The notes: generated by a model not told the origin, from the sequence alone. Counted from the first letter of the stretch, positions 1-8,687 are shown. The stretch: DNA of 64,000 nt from 20CM-2-65-7 sp963830455 (GCA_963830455.1 CAWHMT010000004.1:1-64000), one strand, 5' to 3'. Program-made: numbers and translations.

Positions 1-2
1 AT

Positions 3-1202
3 CGCACGACTCTCTGCATCCAAGGGCCACCGGGAGCGGGCAAGACGCATAACGCTGCGGCGGTTATTGTCGCGCTGGCCAGCGCTGGGAAGCGGGTTGC
101 CGTGGCGTCGAACAGCCACAAAGCGATCAACAATCTCCTGACCGACGTCTGCACCGCATCGCGTGGCCTGGCAAAGCCGCTCGCGATCTACAAAGCCGGC
201 GGCGCAGACGACGCCGCCGACGACTCGGAACGGCGCATCACGCAGTGCGACTCCAAGGAAATCCTGGGCCACCTCGCCGACGGTGTCGTCGTGGGGGGAA
301 CGGCGTGGGCCTTTGCTCGAGAGGACTTGGATCAGTGCTTCGACTACCTCTTCATCGACGAAGCTGGCCAGGTTTGCCTCGCTAACGCCGTCGCGATGGG
401 GCTCGCGGCCAAGACAATTGTGCTGATTGGCGATCAGATGCAGCTCTCGCAGCCGGCGCAGGCGGTGCACCCGGGCAAGAGCGGTTGGTCATGCCTCCAG
501 TACTACCTGGAAGGTCACGACACCGTCCCGCCCGAGCTGGGCGTCTTGCTCCCAATCACATGGCGCCTGCACCCGGAGATCTGCCGCTTCATCTTCTGAC
601 ACCGCATACGAGGGGCGACTCCATGCCGACGAGAAGACCGCTCGGCGCTGCCTGGTGCTGCCGCGCGATGCGAAGACGCTGCCCCGCGGCACGGGCATCG
701 TGCTCGACGAAATCGCGCACGAGGGCAAAACGCAATCGAGTGAAGAGGAAGCGGATCGCATAGCGGAATACGTGGCGGAATTGCGGCGGTCGAAGGTTCG
801 TGAGGATGGCAAAGAACGAGACTTCGACATCGCGAGGGACCTGCTCGTGGTTGCGCCCTACAACGCGCAGGTCCGGCTGCTTAAGGAGCGCCTGGGCGAT
901 CCACAAATCCGCATCGCGTCCGTGGACAAGTTCCAGGGCCAAGAAGCGACCGTCGTGATTGTCTCGATGTGCGCGTCATCACTCGAGGAAACCGCCCGAG
1001 GGCCGGGCATTCCCTGTTAAACCCCAACCGGCTCAACGTGGCGCTGTCACGGGCGCGCTGCCTCGCGATTGTCGTAGCGTCATCGAAGCTTGTGCGGACG
1101 AGGCCGAACAGCGTTGAAGAGATGGAGTTGTTCAATCTGTACTGTCGACTCCGGAACTATGCGCGAGACTTGGAACCTGCGCTGACTCCCCATGCTCGCT
1201 AG
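3..1202 (+). CDS. TM0106-like superfamily I helicase, C-terminal part (5' partial, two frame breaks)
   Basis: The gene enters from the left edge. The first visible residues carry a Walker A motif (GPPGAGKT, about base 27), then a motif Ia-like segment (VASNSHKAINNL), a DEAG Walker B (LFIDEAGQ, about base 350) and the GDQMQLSQP motif. The C-terminal half has LLVVAPYNAQV, ASVDKFQGQEA and LLNPNRLNVALSRAR, the signature of the DNA2/NAM7 (AAA_12) group. The SHKAINNLL segment resembles the helicase half of TM0106-type RecB-like nuclease/helicases, so a nuclease domain may lie upstream; that is inference. The frame breaks near 595 (IF-stop, continuing as SDTAYEGR) and near 1005 (just before LLNPNRLN). 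All motifs are otherwise intact, so indel errors are as likely as a pseudogene. Confidence 0.75.
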
Positions 1203-1214
1203 TGGGTTTTCCAG

Positions 1215-1505
1215 ATGAATGACCAATCTCCTACTTTAACAGACCTCATCGACACCCTCGAGATCCTCAAGCAGGCGGTGATAGGGAAGGATCGCACTAA
1301 GAGCTTTGAAGCGGTCACGGTTCTTCTGATGCAGTTTGTCGACGCGTTCGGCGCTCAGTCCCCCATTTTTCGACAAAGCTTCCCCGTACTCGAGGACTTG
1401 AAGGACAGCATCCAACGCGAGGATTTCGAGACGTCAATAGCAATAACCCTTGCGCTCCTTGCCAGATTAAGACAAGCGCTAGGTACGGTGGCGAGAAAGA
1501 ACTGA
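1215..1505 (+). CDS. hypothetical protein, 96 residues
   Basis: I do not recognise this family. It encodes a small, largely alpha-helical soluble protein with no signal peptide, cysteine cluster or transmembrane segment. It begins 12 bp after the helicase stop on the same strand, so it is probably cotranscribed and may be an accessory subunit. The base composition is slightly less GC-rich than in the surrounding genes, as expected for accessory DNA. It ends just before a double-hairpin element that separates it from the convergent HNH-RecQ gene. Confidence 0.6.
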   Translation: MNDQSPTLTDLIDTLEILKQAVIGKDRTKSFEAVTVLLMQFVDAFGAQSPIFRQSFPVLEDLKDSIQREDFETSIAITLALLARLRQALGTVARKN

Positions 1506-1520
1506 TTCTCTCGGTACCCT

Positions 1521-1585
1521 AGGCCTTTAGGGCTCGCGGAGTCGCCGAACTGGCGCTTTAGCGCACGGTAGCGATCCCGCTACCG
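1521..1585. repeat. double-hairpin repeat element, copy 1
   Basis: This is one of two related copies (the other is at 5308-5363). The shared core reads CTCGCG-AGTCGCCGA between a first small hairpin (CCT-TT-AGG) and a second (GCGCT-TT-AGCGC). In this copy it is followed by CGGTAGC/GCTACCG (1566-1572 and 1579-1585), whose distal arm covers the RecQ stop codon. Both copies sit at a junction where two genes converge, so a bidirectional terminator role is likely. A mobile REP-like origin is also possible. Confidence 0.6.
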
Positions 1586-3268
1586 CTCCTGTGCAAAGAC
1601 CCCAACGGCCCAATCAATGACGTCGTCGACATCGTCGACATTCACGCTGATCGCACCGGTCACAGCAGAATCGGGTTCGTCGGAGACGGACGGACCGTGA
1701 GAGCACCCATTCCGCAATTCGTACGGCGATGCTTCTATGCCGAGGCGAAGGCATTTCCCCAAAGTACTTAACGATATTGTTGCGAACGCAGACGCCTCTC
1801 GACGTCGCAATGCGCCGCATTTCCTTGATTGCTTCGAGCTTGGCTTCGAGCACCGAGGCCTTGGACGCGTCGTCGACTGCCATCTCGGATGTCTTCTCGG
1901 CCATGAACCTGAGCAATCCTTCGTCGCTTCTCTCCGGTGAACATGACAGCGACCGAAGGCTTGCCATCCCGACCAGCGCGTCCGAATTCCTGAAGGTAGT
2001 CTTCCGGTGACGCGGGATGCTGCCAGTGAACCACGAGTCGAACGTCGGGCAAATCGAGTCCCATGCCGAAAGCATTGGTACAGATGACGACTCTCACGGG
2101 CGGGTCGACGCGGCCCGTGAACTGGCCCAGCAGCATGTCGCGGTCGTTAGCCGTACCGAGTTTGGAGTGGAAGAAGGGAAGGTCCAATCCCACCGAGCGA
2201 AGGCCCTCCTGGAGCTGCTTTCCGGTGTTGACCGTGGGCACGAACAACATGGCACGACCATGCGGCATGACCCTGAGGAGGTTCATGATCAGGGAATACC
2301 GCACCTTGTCCTTCATGTTCGGCAGACGGACGAACTTGATGTTCGGTCGGTTCACCCCCGTCACCACTACGCGAGCGTCTGGTATTCCGAGCGATTCCAG
2401 GATGCGGCGCTGGCCCTGCGTTCCGGCCGTGGCGGTGAACGCCAACACCGGTGGGCTGCCAAGCGCCTGGCGAATTGCACCCAACTTGCCGTAGTTCGGG
2501 CGGAAGTCATTTCCCCAACGATCGATGCAGTGCGCTTCGTCGATCACCAAGTAGGCCGGCCGGGTGCGGGTGATCTCGTTCACTTCAGCCTGGCGAACCA
2601 TTCTCGGATCGAAGCGCTCCGGCGTGCAATACAGGAACTTGATGGCGCCATCCCTTAAGCAGTTGGTACCGGATCTCCTTTTCCTGCGGGCCAAGGTCAC
2701 CGTTGATGAAGGTGCCCGGGATCTTCTTCATCGTAAGGTCGGCGACCTGCTGGCTCATGAGCGCCTTCAACGGGGAGATCACGAACCCGCACCCGCGCTT
2801 CAACAGGATTGGCACCTGAAAACAGAGCGACTTTCCAGAGCCGGTCGCGCTGACGAGAAGAAGTGACTCGCCTCGAAGGGCCGCGAGGATCACATCCAGC
2901 TGGGGAGTGCGGAGATGGGTGACTCCAAGCAGCCGCATCGCCGCGCCGAGCGATTCGTCAACGCCAGCCAACTCGTGCCGGTAATCCAGTGCCCTAGCCA
3001 GCCTCAATCCCCACCGCTCTATCATCCGGCGAGCAAGCGTACCTTGAAGGTTCGGATGGTGCGCAGCGTGACAGCCATCGCACAGTGTGATCAGGTTGGC
3101 AGGGTCATCGACCCCACCGGCGGCACGGGGAATCAGATGATGAACGTCGGCTTCGCCCTGGGAGCATGTTTCGCCGCAAGCTCTGCAAACGTGCGAGTCG
3201 CGAGCGAGAACGACAGCGCGAACGGCGCGCCATTGCTCAAGCTGCGCTTGGGCAGAAGGAAGAGACAT
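1580..3268 (-). CDS. HNH endonuclease-RecQ helicase fusion (frameshifted)
   Basis: The N-terminus (about residues 15-75) is an HNH nuclease: CRACG, then VHHLIPRAAGG, a conserved DPANLITLC and CHAAHH. It is followed by a RecQ-family helicase with Walker A (SATGSGKSLCFQ), a DEAH box in the RecQ form (VIDEAHCIDRWGNDFRP), LAFTATA, and motif VI as FGRAGRDGK. The frame changes near 2600-2690 (after DLGPQEKEIRYQLL) and at least twice between 1750 and 2000, where the short RecQ C-terminal region (RGVCVRNNIVKYFGE) continues in other frames. RecQ proteins usually lack an HNH domain. The fusion plus the neighbouring helicase suggests DNA processing or defence, which is inference. There is no RQC or HRDC domain. 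Confidence 0.8.
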
Positions 3269-3352
3269 AGCGTCCAGCTGGGGAATCTACGGCTACTGGA
3301 GCAAATTGTCGGTGCGCGCGTGAGCGCGATCAGCGAGGGATCTGCTTTTACG

Positions 3353-3358
3353 TAAGAT
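3353..3358 (+). promoter_or_regulatory. candidate -10 box (TAAGAT) of the alcohol dehydrogenase
   Basis: TAAGAT ends 9 nt before the ATG at 3368, which would place the transcript start on or next to the start codon. The same arrangement recurs before several other genes in this window. Confidence 0.4.
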
Positions 3359-3367
3359 TCACCCGAC

Positions 3368-4465
3368 ATGAAAGCCGTTCGCTACGATCAATTCGAAGGT
3401 CCCGCTTCGTCTAGTCGACGTCCCCGATCCCACGCCGACCCCCGACGGCGTCGTTGTAAAGGTCGGCGCCTCGGGGCTCTGCCGCTCCGATTGGCACGGA
3501 TGGAAGGGCCACGACGCCGACGTCAAAGTGCCGCACGTCCCTGGACACGAGTTCGCCGGCACCGTGGTCGCAACGGGCAACGCCGTACGCAAATGGAAGC
3601 AGGGCGACCGCATCACCGTCCCCTTCTCGATGGGATGCGGCTCGTGCGAGCGCTGCCGCGCGGGCGACGAGCAGATCTGCGATCGCTACTACCAGCCGGG
3701 CTTCACCGGCTGGGGCAGCTTCGCCGAGTACGTCGCCCTCCCCTACGCCGACGTGAACCTGGTGCGGCTCCCCGATGCCATGACCTTCACCACCGCCGCA
3801 TTGCTTGGGGTGCCGGTTCGCGACCGCGTACCGCGCCGTCGTCGGACAGGGCCAAACCCGGCCCGGCGAATGGGTGGCCGTGCACGGCTGCGGGCGGCGT
3901 TGGCCTCTCGGCCACGATGATCGCGCGGGCGCTCGATGCACGCGTGATCGCCGTCGACATCACCGCGGAGAAACTCGCGCTGGCCCGGAATTGTGGCGCC
4001 GAAATCGTCCTCAATGCGCGGGAGGTGGCCGATGTGCCAGGTGCGATCCGGGAGGTGACGGAAGGCGGCGCCCACGTCTCGATCGATGCGCTCGGCAGTC
4101 CCGTCACCTGCCGCAATTCCATCCTCTCCCTCAGGAAGCGGGGACGGCATATCCAGGTCGGGCTGCTACTCGCCGATCAGAGCGATCCTCCCGTGCCGAT
4201 GAGTCAGGTGATCGCGCGGGAGCTCGAAATCAGAGGGACGCACGGACTGCAGGCGAGGGAATACGTGGGGATGCTGGATTTGATAACCAAGGGACACCTG
4301 CATCCTGAGAAACTGTTAGGAAAAACGATCACCCTGTCGCAGGTCGGCCCCGAGCTCGCAGCGATGGATTCGTTCCGCAGCGTGGGTGTTACAATCGCGG
4401 TCTTGGACTGGACACCACCCCTTTCTCTAGGCTCTGGCTCTTCTTATATTGGTAATACCCAGTAA
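3368..4465 (+). CDS. zinc-dependent alcohol dehydrogenase (MDR family), frameshifted
   Basis: This is a medium-chain dehydrogenase that oxidises an alcohol with NAD(P). The catalytic-zinc segment is visible (GLCRSDWHGW, then VPGHEFAGTV), as is the structural-zinc loop CGSCERCRAGDEQIC (about 3640-3690). The Rossmann fold follows (GGVGLSATMIARALDARVIAVD). The coding frame shifts three times: near 3400 (after QFEGP), near 3810 (after TTAALLG, next to a GGGG run) and near 3890 (before GGVGLSA). The normal domain order and length of about 345 residues are otherwise preserved. The last 20 or so residues (from TPPLSLGSG) do not look like the family and run into the next promoter, so the true end may be near 4415. 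Confidence 0.8.
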   Translation: MKAVRYDQFEGPASSSRRPRSHADPRRRRCKGRRLGALPLRLARMEGPRRRRQSAARPWTRVRRHRGRNGQRRTQMEAGRPHHRPLLDGMRLVRALPRGRRADLRSLLPAGLHRLGQLRRVRRPPLRRREPGAAPRCHDLHHRRIAWGAGSRPRTAPSSDRAKPGPANGWPCTAAGGVGLSATMIARALDARVIAVDITAEKLALARNCGAEIVLNAREVADVPGAIREVTEGGAHVSIDALGSPVTCRNSILSLRKRGRHIQVGLLLADQSDPPVPMSQVIARELEIRGTHGLQAREYVGMLDLITKGHLHPEKLLGKTITLSQVGPELAAMDSFRSVGVTIAVLDWTPPLSLGSGSSYIGNTQ

Positions 4466-4470
4466 TACTG
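4445..4470 (+). promoter_or_regulatory. promoter/operator of the RHH-nucleotidyltransferase pair
   Basis: A TATATT -10 candidate lies at 4445-4450. It is followed by two TAATAC direct repeats exactly 10 bp apart (4453-4458 and 4463-4468), the second inside the palindrome CAGTA-A-TACTG (4460-4470). Repeats one helical turn apart just before an RHH gene are the typical layout of RHH autorepression. The promoter call is inferred. Confidence 0.45.
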
Positions 4471-4478
4471 AGTATGCC

Positions 4479-4859
4479 ATGGCCTACGCTCGCATTGCTA
4501 TCACACTCCCGAAGGACGTTCTAACCAGCCTGGATAGGCGCGCCAGAGACCTGGACCGCTCTCGGAGCCGGGTGATCGTGGACGCGTTGCGTGCATACCT
4601 CGCCAATGCCCCCCCCTCCTCCCCCTCCGCGGTCCGGGAAGGGGCCACCCCAACCTACGGATCCGACGACTTCGGTCTTGCAAGCCGCAAGCAGCTCGAA
4701 CGAGACCTTGCCAAAACCCCAGCGGAGCGATTGCGCCACTCGGAAGAGGTCGCCCGCCTGGCCCGCAGCCGGCGCCCGCGGCGCGGCCAGCGTCATCAGA
4801 TCATTGGCTTCGACAGCTATGAGGATTTCTACGAGTGGAAGAAAGCCAATCGCGTGTAA
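4479..4859 (+). CDS. ribbon-helix-helix DNA-binding protein, putative antitoxin
   Basis: Residues 3-40 form a CopG/Arc-type ribbon-helix-helix: the strand RIAITLPKD, then helices DVLTSLDRRARDL and SRVIVDALRAYL. A proline-rich spacer (PPSSPS) follows, then a charged C-terminal part ending in YEDFYEWKKA, which could wrap the partner. The ATG at 4479 is preferred over an earlier in-frame ATG at 4449 because the RHH strand normally begins within a few residues of the start. Its last 25 bp overlap the nucleotidyltransferase gene, the translational coupling expected of a toxin-antitoxin pair. The function is inferred from architecture. Confidence 0.7.
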   Translation: MAYARIAITLPKDVLTSLDRRARDLDRSRSRVIVDALRAYLANAPPSSPSAVREGATPTYGSDDFGLASRKQLERDLAKTPAERLRHSEEVARLARSRRPRRGQRHQIIGFDSYEDFYEWKKANRV

Positions 4860-5302
4860 CGCACGTCTGTGCCACGCTCAATCGGGCGAAGGTCAAGTAC
4901 CTCGTGATCGGCGGCGTCGCGTGCATCCTTCATGGCTTCGGCCGCGCTACGGACGATCTCGACATCTTGATCGAGCGCACCGAAGCCAACGCGGATCGCA
5001 CACTTCGGGCGCTCAGCACGCTGGGCTATGGCTTCGCTCGCGAATGGACGGCGGCCGAGCTGCTGGCCCGGCCCATCACCATTATCGGTGATGACCCTCG
5101 AATCGATGTATTCACCGTTGCGGGTAGGCTCAAGTATGAGCAAGCCGCGCCTCGGTCCGCCACGGTGACGGTAACGACCGTGAAGATACCGCTCATCTCG
5201 CTCGATGACTTGATCGAAACGAAGCGCACCGGTCGGTTGCGAGACGCGGCGGATATCGAGGCGCTCGAGGAAATTCGCCGCCTGCGCAGCGAGCGCTCGT
5301 GA
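4835..5302 (+). CDS. nucleotidyltransferase-fold protein, putative toxin
   Basis: The 155-residue protein has the minimal nucleotidyltransferase signature: a glycine pair (VIGGVACILHGF) followed by RATDDLDILIE, whose DxD would bind the metal. A third acidic position (RIDVFTV) lies about 60 residues on. This matches small nucleotidyltransferases of the AbiEii/DUF6036/MNT type, which act on tRNA or on the partner protein. It starts at GTG 4835 inside the RHH gene. The C-terminus (ISLDDLIETKRTGRLRD) matches the conserved end of this group. The substrate cannot be told from sequence. Confidence 0.72.
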   Translation: MEESQSRVTHVCATLNRAKVKYLVIGGVACILHGFGRATDDLDILIERTEANADRTLRALSTLGYGFAREWTAAELLARPITIIGDDPRIDVFTVAGRLKYEQAAPRSATVTVTTVKIPLISLDDLIETKRTGRLRDAADIEALEEIRRLRSERS

Positions 5303-5307
5303 GAACT

Positions 5308-5363
5308 AGCGCCCTTCAGGGCTCGCGCAGTCGCCGAGCCGGCGCTTCAGCGCACGGTTACCG
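5308..5363. repeat. double-hairpin repeat element, copy 2
   Basis: This copy shares the order of the element at 1521-1585: hairpin CCCT-TC-AGGG, core CTCGCGCAGTCGCCGA, hairpin GCGCT-TC-AGCGC, then ACGGTTACCG. Changes between copies keep the stems paired. It lies between the convergent ends of the nucleotidyltransferase and the fucosidase and overlaps the fucosidase stop codon (5358-5360). Confidence 0.6.
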
Positions 5364-6637
5364 ACGCGTGAGGACGACGACTCTATCTGGCTGATCCGTC
5401 ATCGGCGGTAGCGTGAGCATCATCCCTCCCGCCGTCTGCACCAGCTCGAGAGCCTTCCCCTCCGGCCAACTCCGCGCCGTCCACCGCCCCGCGCCGAGTG
5501 ACGGCAGCGCGAGCGTGGGGTCCTTCCAATCGAGCACGTGCACGAAAACACGCTATCCCGGTGAGGCCGCTGCGTCGTCACCCCCCAGCTCCGCGGCGCA
5601 ATCGGCCCCGCGCGCGTGCCGTAGATCGACCCGCCATACGTCGCCAGCCAGCTGCCGATCGCGCGCAGCCGCTCCTCCGCCTCGGGCGGAATCGTCCCGT
5701 CGGGGCGCGGGCCGATGTTGAGCAGCAGATTCGCCCCATAGCCCGCCGCGCGAACGAGATAATGAATCAGCTCCCGCGGCGACTTGTACTTGTGATCGGT
5801 GAGGTTGAACCCCCACGACTCATTCATCGTCAGCGAGGTCTCGAGCGGCAGCCCGCCCACCTCTCGCGTGTTGAACCCCGCCGTGTTCGCCCCCGGCAAA
5901 TCCTGCTCGAACGTCTGCACATCCTCGCCCGGCAGCGGCGCCTTGTGATGATTGGGAATGATCAGCGCCGCCGGCTGCAACCGGTGAATCAGCCCGTACG
6001 TCTGCGCCGAGCCGCCAATCGGCCTCGGGCTTATCCCACATCCCGTCGAACCAGATCCCGCCTAGCTGTCCGTAGTTCGTAAGCAGCTCCGTGAGCTGTG
6101 CATCCATGAAATCGAGATACTGACTCCAATCTCCCGACTCCAGTCTCCCAGTATTCCGGCCTGTCGATCCGCGCGGCCAGTAGTCCGGATGATGCCAGTC
6201 GAGCTGGGAGTAATAGAAGAAGAGCTTGATGCCCTGCCGCCGGCACTCCTCCGCCAGCTCGCGCAGCGGATCGCGCCGGAACGGCGTCCAGTCCACGATG
6301 TTGTAGCGCGTCGCCTCGTCGCGAACATCGAGAACCCGTCGTGATGCCGCGCCGTGATCGTGATGTATTTCATGCCCGCACTCTTGGCGAGCGCGACCCA
6401 CGCACGCGCGTCGAACTTTTGGGGATTGAACGTCCCGGCGAGCCACTCGTAGTCGGCCACCGCAATCGACCGATTCTGCATCACCCACTCGCCCTGGCCG
6501 AGCTGGCTGTACACGCCCCAGTGGATGAACATCCCGAACTTGGCGTCGCGATACCACGCGCGCGCCGCGGCACGCTCGGCGGGCACCGAATCGCCCGCCT
6601 GCACCAGCGCGAGCACGAAACTCAGCACATGGAGCAT
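5358..6637 (-). CDS. GH29 alpha-L-fucosidase, secreted (frameshifted)
   Basis: A signal peptide (MLHVLSFVLALVQAG) leads into a GH29 catalytic barrel that would hydrolyse alpha-L-fucosides. Visible family motifs are KFGMFIHWGVYS, ITARHHDGFSMF, IKLFFYYSQLDWHHPDY, GGIWFDGMWDK (its Asp is the expected nucleophile) and LLLNIGPRPDG. The C-terminal piece MHVLDWKDPTLALP is the usual beta-sandwich end. The frame changes three times: near 6325 (after GFSMFAT), near 6010-6030 (after GMWDKPEA) and near 5540 (before VLDW). All motifs are present in normal order, so indel errors are likely. A second, intact GH29 gene lies at 40129-41565. Confidence 0.85.
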
Positions 6638-6645
6638 GGGGCGAT

Positions 6646-6651
6646 ATGATA
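6646..6651 (-). promoter_or_regulatory. candidate -10 box (TATCAT) of the fucosidase
   Basis: Read on the minus strand, TATCAT ends 8 nt before the ATG at 6637, another leaderless-type arrangement. It abuts a perfect 13-bp hairpin that takes the place of a normal -35 region. Confidence 0.4.
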
Positions 6652-6678
6652 ACAGCGCGCTCTTCAGAGCGCGCTGTT
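6651..6678. terminator. perfect 13-bp inverted repeat with 2-nt loop
   Basis: AACAGCGCGCTCT (6651-6663) pairs perfectly with AGAGCGCGCTGTT (6666-6678) around a TC loop. It lies between the peroxiredoxin 3' end and the fucosidase promoter, both on the minus strand, so it probably ends peroxiredoxin transcription. A clear T tract is missing, so an insulating or protein-binding role is possible. Confidence 0.5.
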
Positions 6679-6715
6679 CCTCATTTCTCCTTTATTCAAA
6701 GACGCGAGCGAGCAT

Positions 6716-6770
6716 GTCATCCTGAGCGGAGCGCGCGGAACGCGCGCGTAGCGAAGGACCTGCTTTGGGC
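6716..6770. repeat. TCATCCTGAGCG-type dispersed repeat
   Basis: The sequence begins GTCATCCTGAGCGGAGC, contains a CGCGCG-GAA-CGCGCG hairpin, and resumes as TAGCGAAGGACCTGC. The flanks match the widespread GTCATCCTGAGCG...AGCGAAGGA-CT repeat I know from many environmental bacterial genomes. Its origin and function are unknown to me. It sits immediately 3' of the peroxiredoxin gene. Confidence 0.55.
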
Positions 6771-6776
6771 CGGCTC

Positions 6777-7296
6777 CTACAGCTTGCGTAGCGCGTCCAG
6801 CGCCTCGTCCACGTGGCGCGCGGGCGCGAACTGCGACACATAGATGTGCCGCACGATCCCCGTCTTATCGATGACAAACGTGGCCCGGCCCGGAATGAAG
6901 CCCAGCGTCTTCTCGACCCCATACATACGGCGCGCGGTCCCTGCTTCATCCGTCAGCAGCGGAAACGGCAGCTGCATCCGGTCGGCGAACCGCCGGTGCG
7001 ACTGTAGGGAATCGCTACTGACGCCGACGATCTCGCTTTCGAGTGCCGACAAACTGGTCATAGCGGTCGCGAAACGCCCGCGCCTCGCGAATGCAGCCCG
7101 GCGTGCCGTCGCTGGGATAGAAGTAGAGGACCACAGCCTTCCTGCCGATCATGTCCCAGAGCCGCAGCCACCCTCCCGTGTGAACGGGCAGCGCGAAATC
7201 CGGTGCGCGCGCTCCGATGCGCACGCCGCTTGCGGCAACGGCGCCCAGCGTTTCCGTGCACGATTCACAGTCGTCCCATACCGCCATAGTGCTCAT
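6777..7296 (-). CDS. peroxiredoxin, AhpC/TSA family, BCP-like (one frame break)
   Basis: This thioredoxin-fold peroxidase reduces hydroperoxides. The peroxidatic-site segment YFYPSDGTPGCIREA has the BCP form (TPGC), without the second cysteine five residues later that BCP often uses, so it would act as a 1-Cys enzyme or use another cysteine. An unusual N-terminal CESC pair (about residues 9-12) could supply a resolving thiol. The second half (VGVSSDSLQSHRRFADR, FPLLTDEAG, FVIDKTGIVRHIY) is in a different frame; the break is near 7050 (after RDRYDQF). The start at 7296 follows a GAGAGGG ribosome-binding site. Confidence 0.82.
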
Positions 7297-7375
7297 GAAG
7301 ACCCTCTCGACTTTGGGCTGCGAAGGATGCCTGGCGCATGTAACAACTCTGTGGTGATCGTGCAACGCGTGTGCA

Positions 7376-8359
7376 TTACGGTATGAGGACTACCTTCCCC
7401 ACATTCCGCCGTTCATGGATGTAGCGATGCGCTGCCGCCGCTTCGCTGAACGGAAACGCGCGATCCACCCGCGGGCGCAGCAAGCCCTCACGCGCATAGC
7501 GCAGCAGCGCCTCGTACTGCGGCCGCACAATGTGCTCGGCATCCCACAGATGCCCGAGATTCACGCCCGCGACCGCGCGGTTGTCGCTCATCAGCTTGAG
7601 CGGCCCAAACCGCGGCCAGCGCAGTGCCTTCCACGCGACCCGCAGCAGATTGCGTCGTCGTCCAGTCGACAACTCGGCCGCGCCGAAACAGACCAGTCGC
7701 CCCGCCGGCGCGAGTAACGCGTACCCATGCCGCCACGATTCTCCCCCAATGGGATCGAGCACGATGTCCACGCCCCGCGGAGCCAGGCGGCGCACCGCAT
7801 CGGGCCAACCAGGATCGCGGCTGTCCAGCGGCTCGACCTTGTAGCTCCGCAGCACCTCGTGCTTGGCGGGCGACGCTAGCCCGATCACCCGCAGCTCGAG
7901 GATGCGCGCCAGCTCTGCCACCGCGAGTCCCACGCCACCCGCGGCGGCATGGACGAGCACCGTCTCGCCCGCTCGCGCCGCCGCGACGCGCACCAGCATA
8001 TGGTGGGCGGTGAGATACACGACCGGGAACGCGGCGCCTTCTTCGAAGCTCCACGACTCGGGCAGCGGCAGGACGGAGCTTCGAGGCACGACCACGATCT
8101 CGCTCTGGCCACCGAACTTGGTCGCGGCAATCACGCGCTCGTCGCTGCCCTCGACGGTCCCGGAGACCTCATATCCAACCACACACGGCGGCTTCGGCGC
8201 ATCGGGATAGAGTCCCTGGCGCGCGAGCAGATCGGAGAAGTTGACCCCCGCGGCTCGGACGCGAATCCGCACGCCGCCCGGCGTGGCGGGCGGATCCGGC
8301 ACCTCGCGCACCGTGAGCACCTCCGGAGGCCCGTAGCGCGGAATGACAAGCTGCTTCAC
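7376..8359 (-). CDS. NADPH:quinone oxidoreductase-like zinc-free MDR protein
   Basis: This intact 327-residue medium-chain reductase of the quinone oxidoreductase (zeta-crystallin) subgroup transfers electrons from NADPH to quinones or enones. It has the N-terminal PRYGPPEVLTVREVPDP, the substrate-side AAGVNFSDLLARQGLYP and the nucleotide-binding HAAAGGVGLAVAELA. The C-terminal HRYIHERRNVGKVVLIP is typical of the group. No zinc ligands are present. The GTG at 8359 is chosen because the family begins at this point; upstream in-frame codons overlap a divergent gene. The gene stands alone on its strand. Confidence 0.85.
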   Translation of the reverse strand: MKQLVIPRYGPPEVLTVREVPDPPATPGGVRIRVRAAGVNFSDLLARQGLYPDAPKPPCVVGYEVSGTVEGSDERVIAATKFGGQSEIVVVPRSSVLPLPESWSFEEGAAFPVVYLTAHHMLVRVAAARAGETVLVHAAAGGVGLAVAELARILELRVIGLASPAKHEVLRSYKVEPLDSRDPGWPDAVRRLAPRGVDIVLDPIGGESWRHGYALLAPAGRLVCFGAAELSTGRRRNLLRVAWKALRWPRFGPLKLMSDNRAVAGVNLGHLWDAEHIVRPQYEALLRYAREGLLRPRVDRAFPFSEAAAAHRYIHERRNVGKVVLIP

Positions 8360-8441
8360 GGAGGAGATCCTATGCTTTGGGTTGACTCGGCCCCAGGGCC
8401 GAGCGTAGAGTGGGCCATGCAACGTTTTCGCGAACGAGCTC

Positions 8442-8687
8442 GTGGATTGGTTCAATAGCGTGGACGCTACGTACCGCGCCGACCTCCGCGAGCTCAATGA
8501 GCTGAACTTCGCACGATTTGATGCAAAGCTCGAGCAGCGATTGGCGGAGCTGCGCCGTGACCTGACGATCGAGATTGCGCGCGCGCAGCAAGCCACGCTG
8601 CGATGGATGTTCACGTTTTGGGCGCCGACGGCCCTCGGGATCGTCGGAACCGCCATCGCCGTTGTCGCGCTGTTGCTGCGCCACTGA
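8442..8687 (+). CDS. small coiled-coil membrane protein
   Basis: This 81-residue protein has a charged amphipathic N-terminal half (ELNELNFARFDAKLEQRLAE and on, a likely coiled coil) and one C-terminal transmembrane helix (FWAPTALGIVGTAIAVVALLL). The layout resembles the short coiled-coil-plus-TM proteins common in Gemmatimonadota and Deltaproteobacteria. The function is unknown. It starts at GTG 8442 and is divergent from the quinone reductase. Confidence 0.6.
   Translation: MDWFNSVDATYRADLRELNELNFARFDAKLEQRLAELRRDLTIEIARAQQATLRWMFTFWAPTALGIVGTAIAVVALLLRH

Noticed and set aside
5308..5363. Integron attC site
   Set aside because: No RYYYAAC/GTTRRRY pair and no integron integrase; the hairpins are better explained as a terminator-like repeat.
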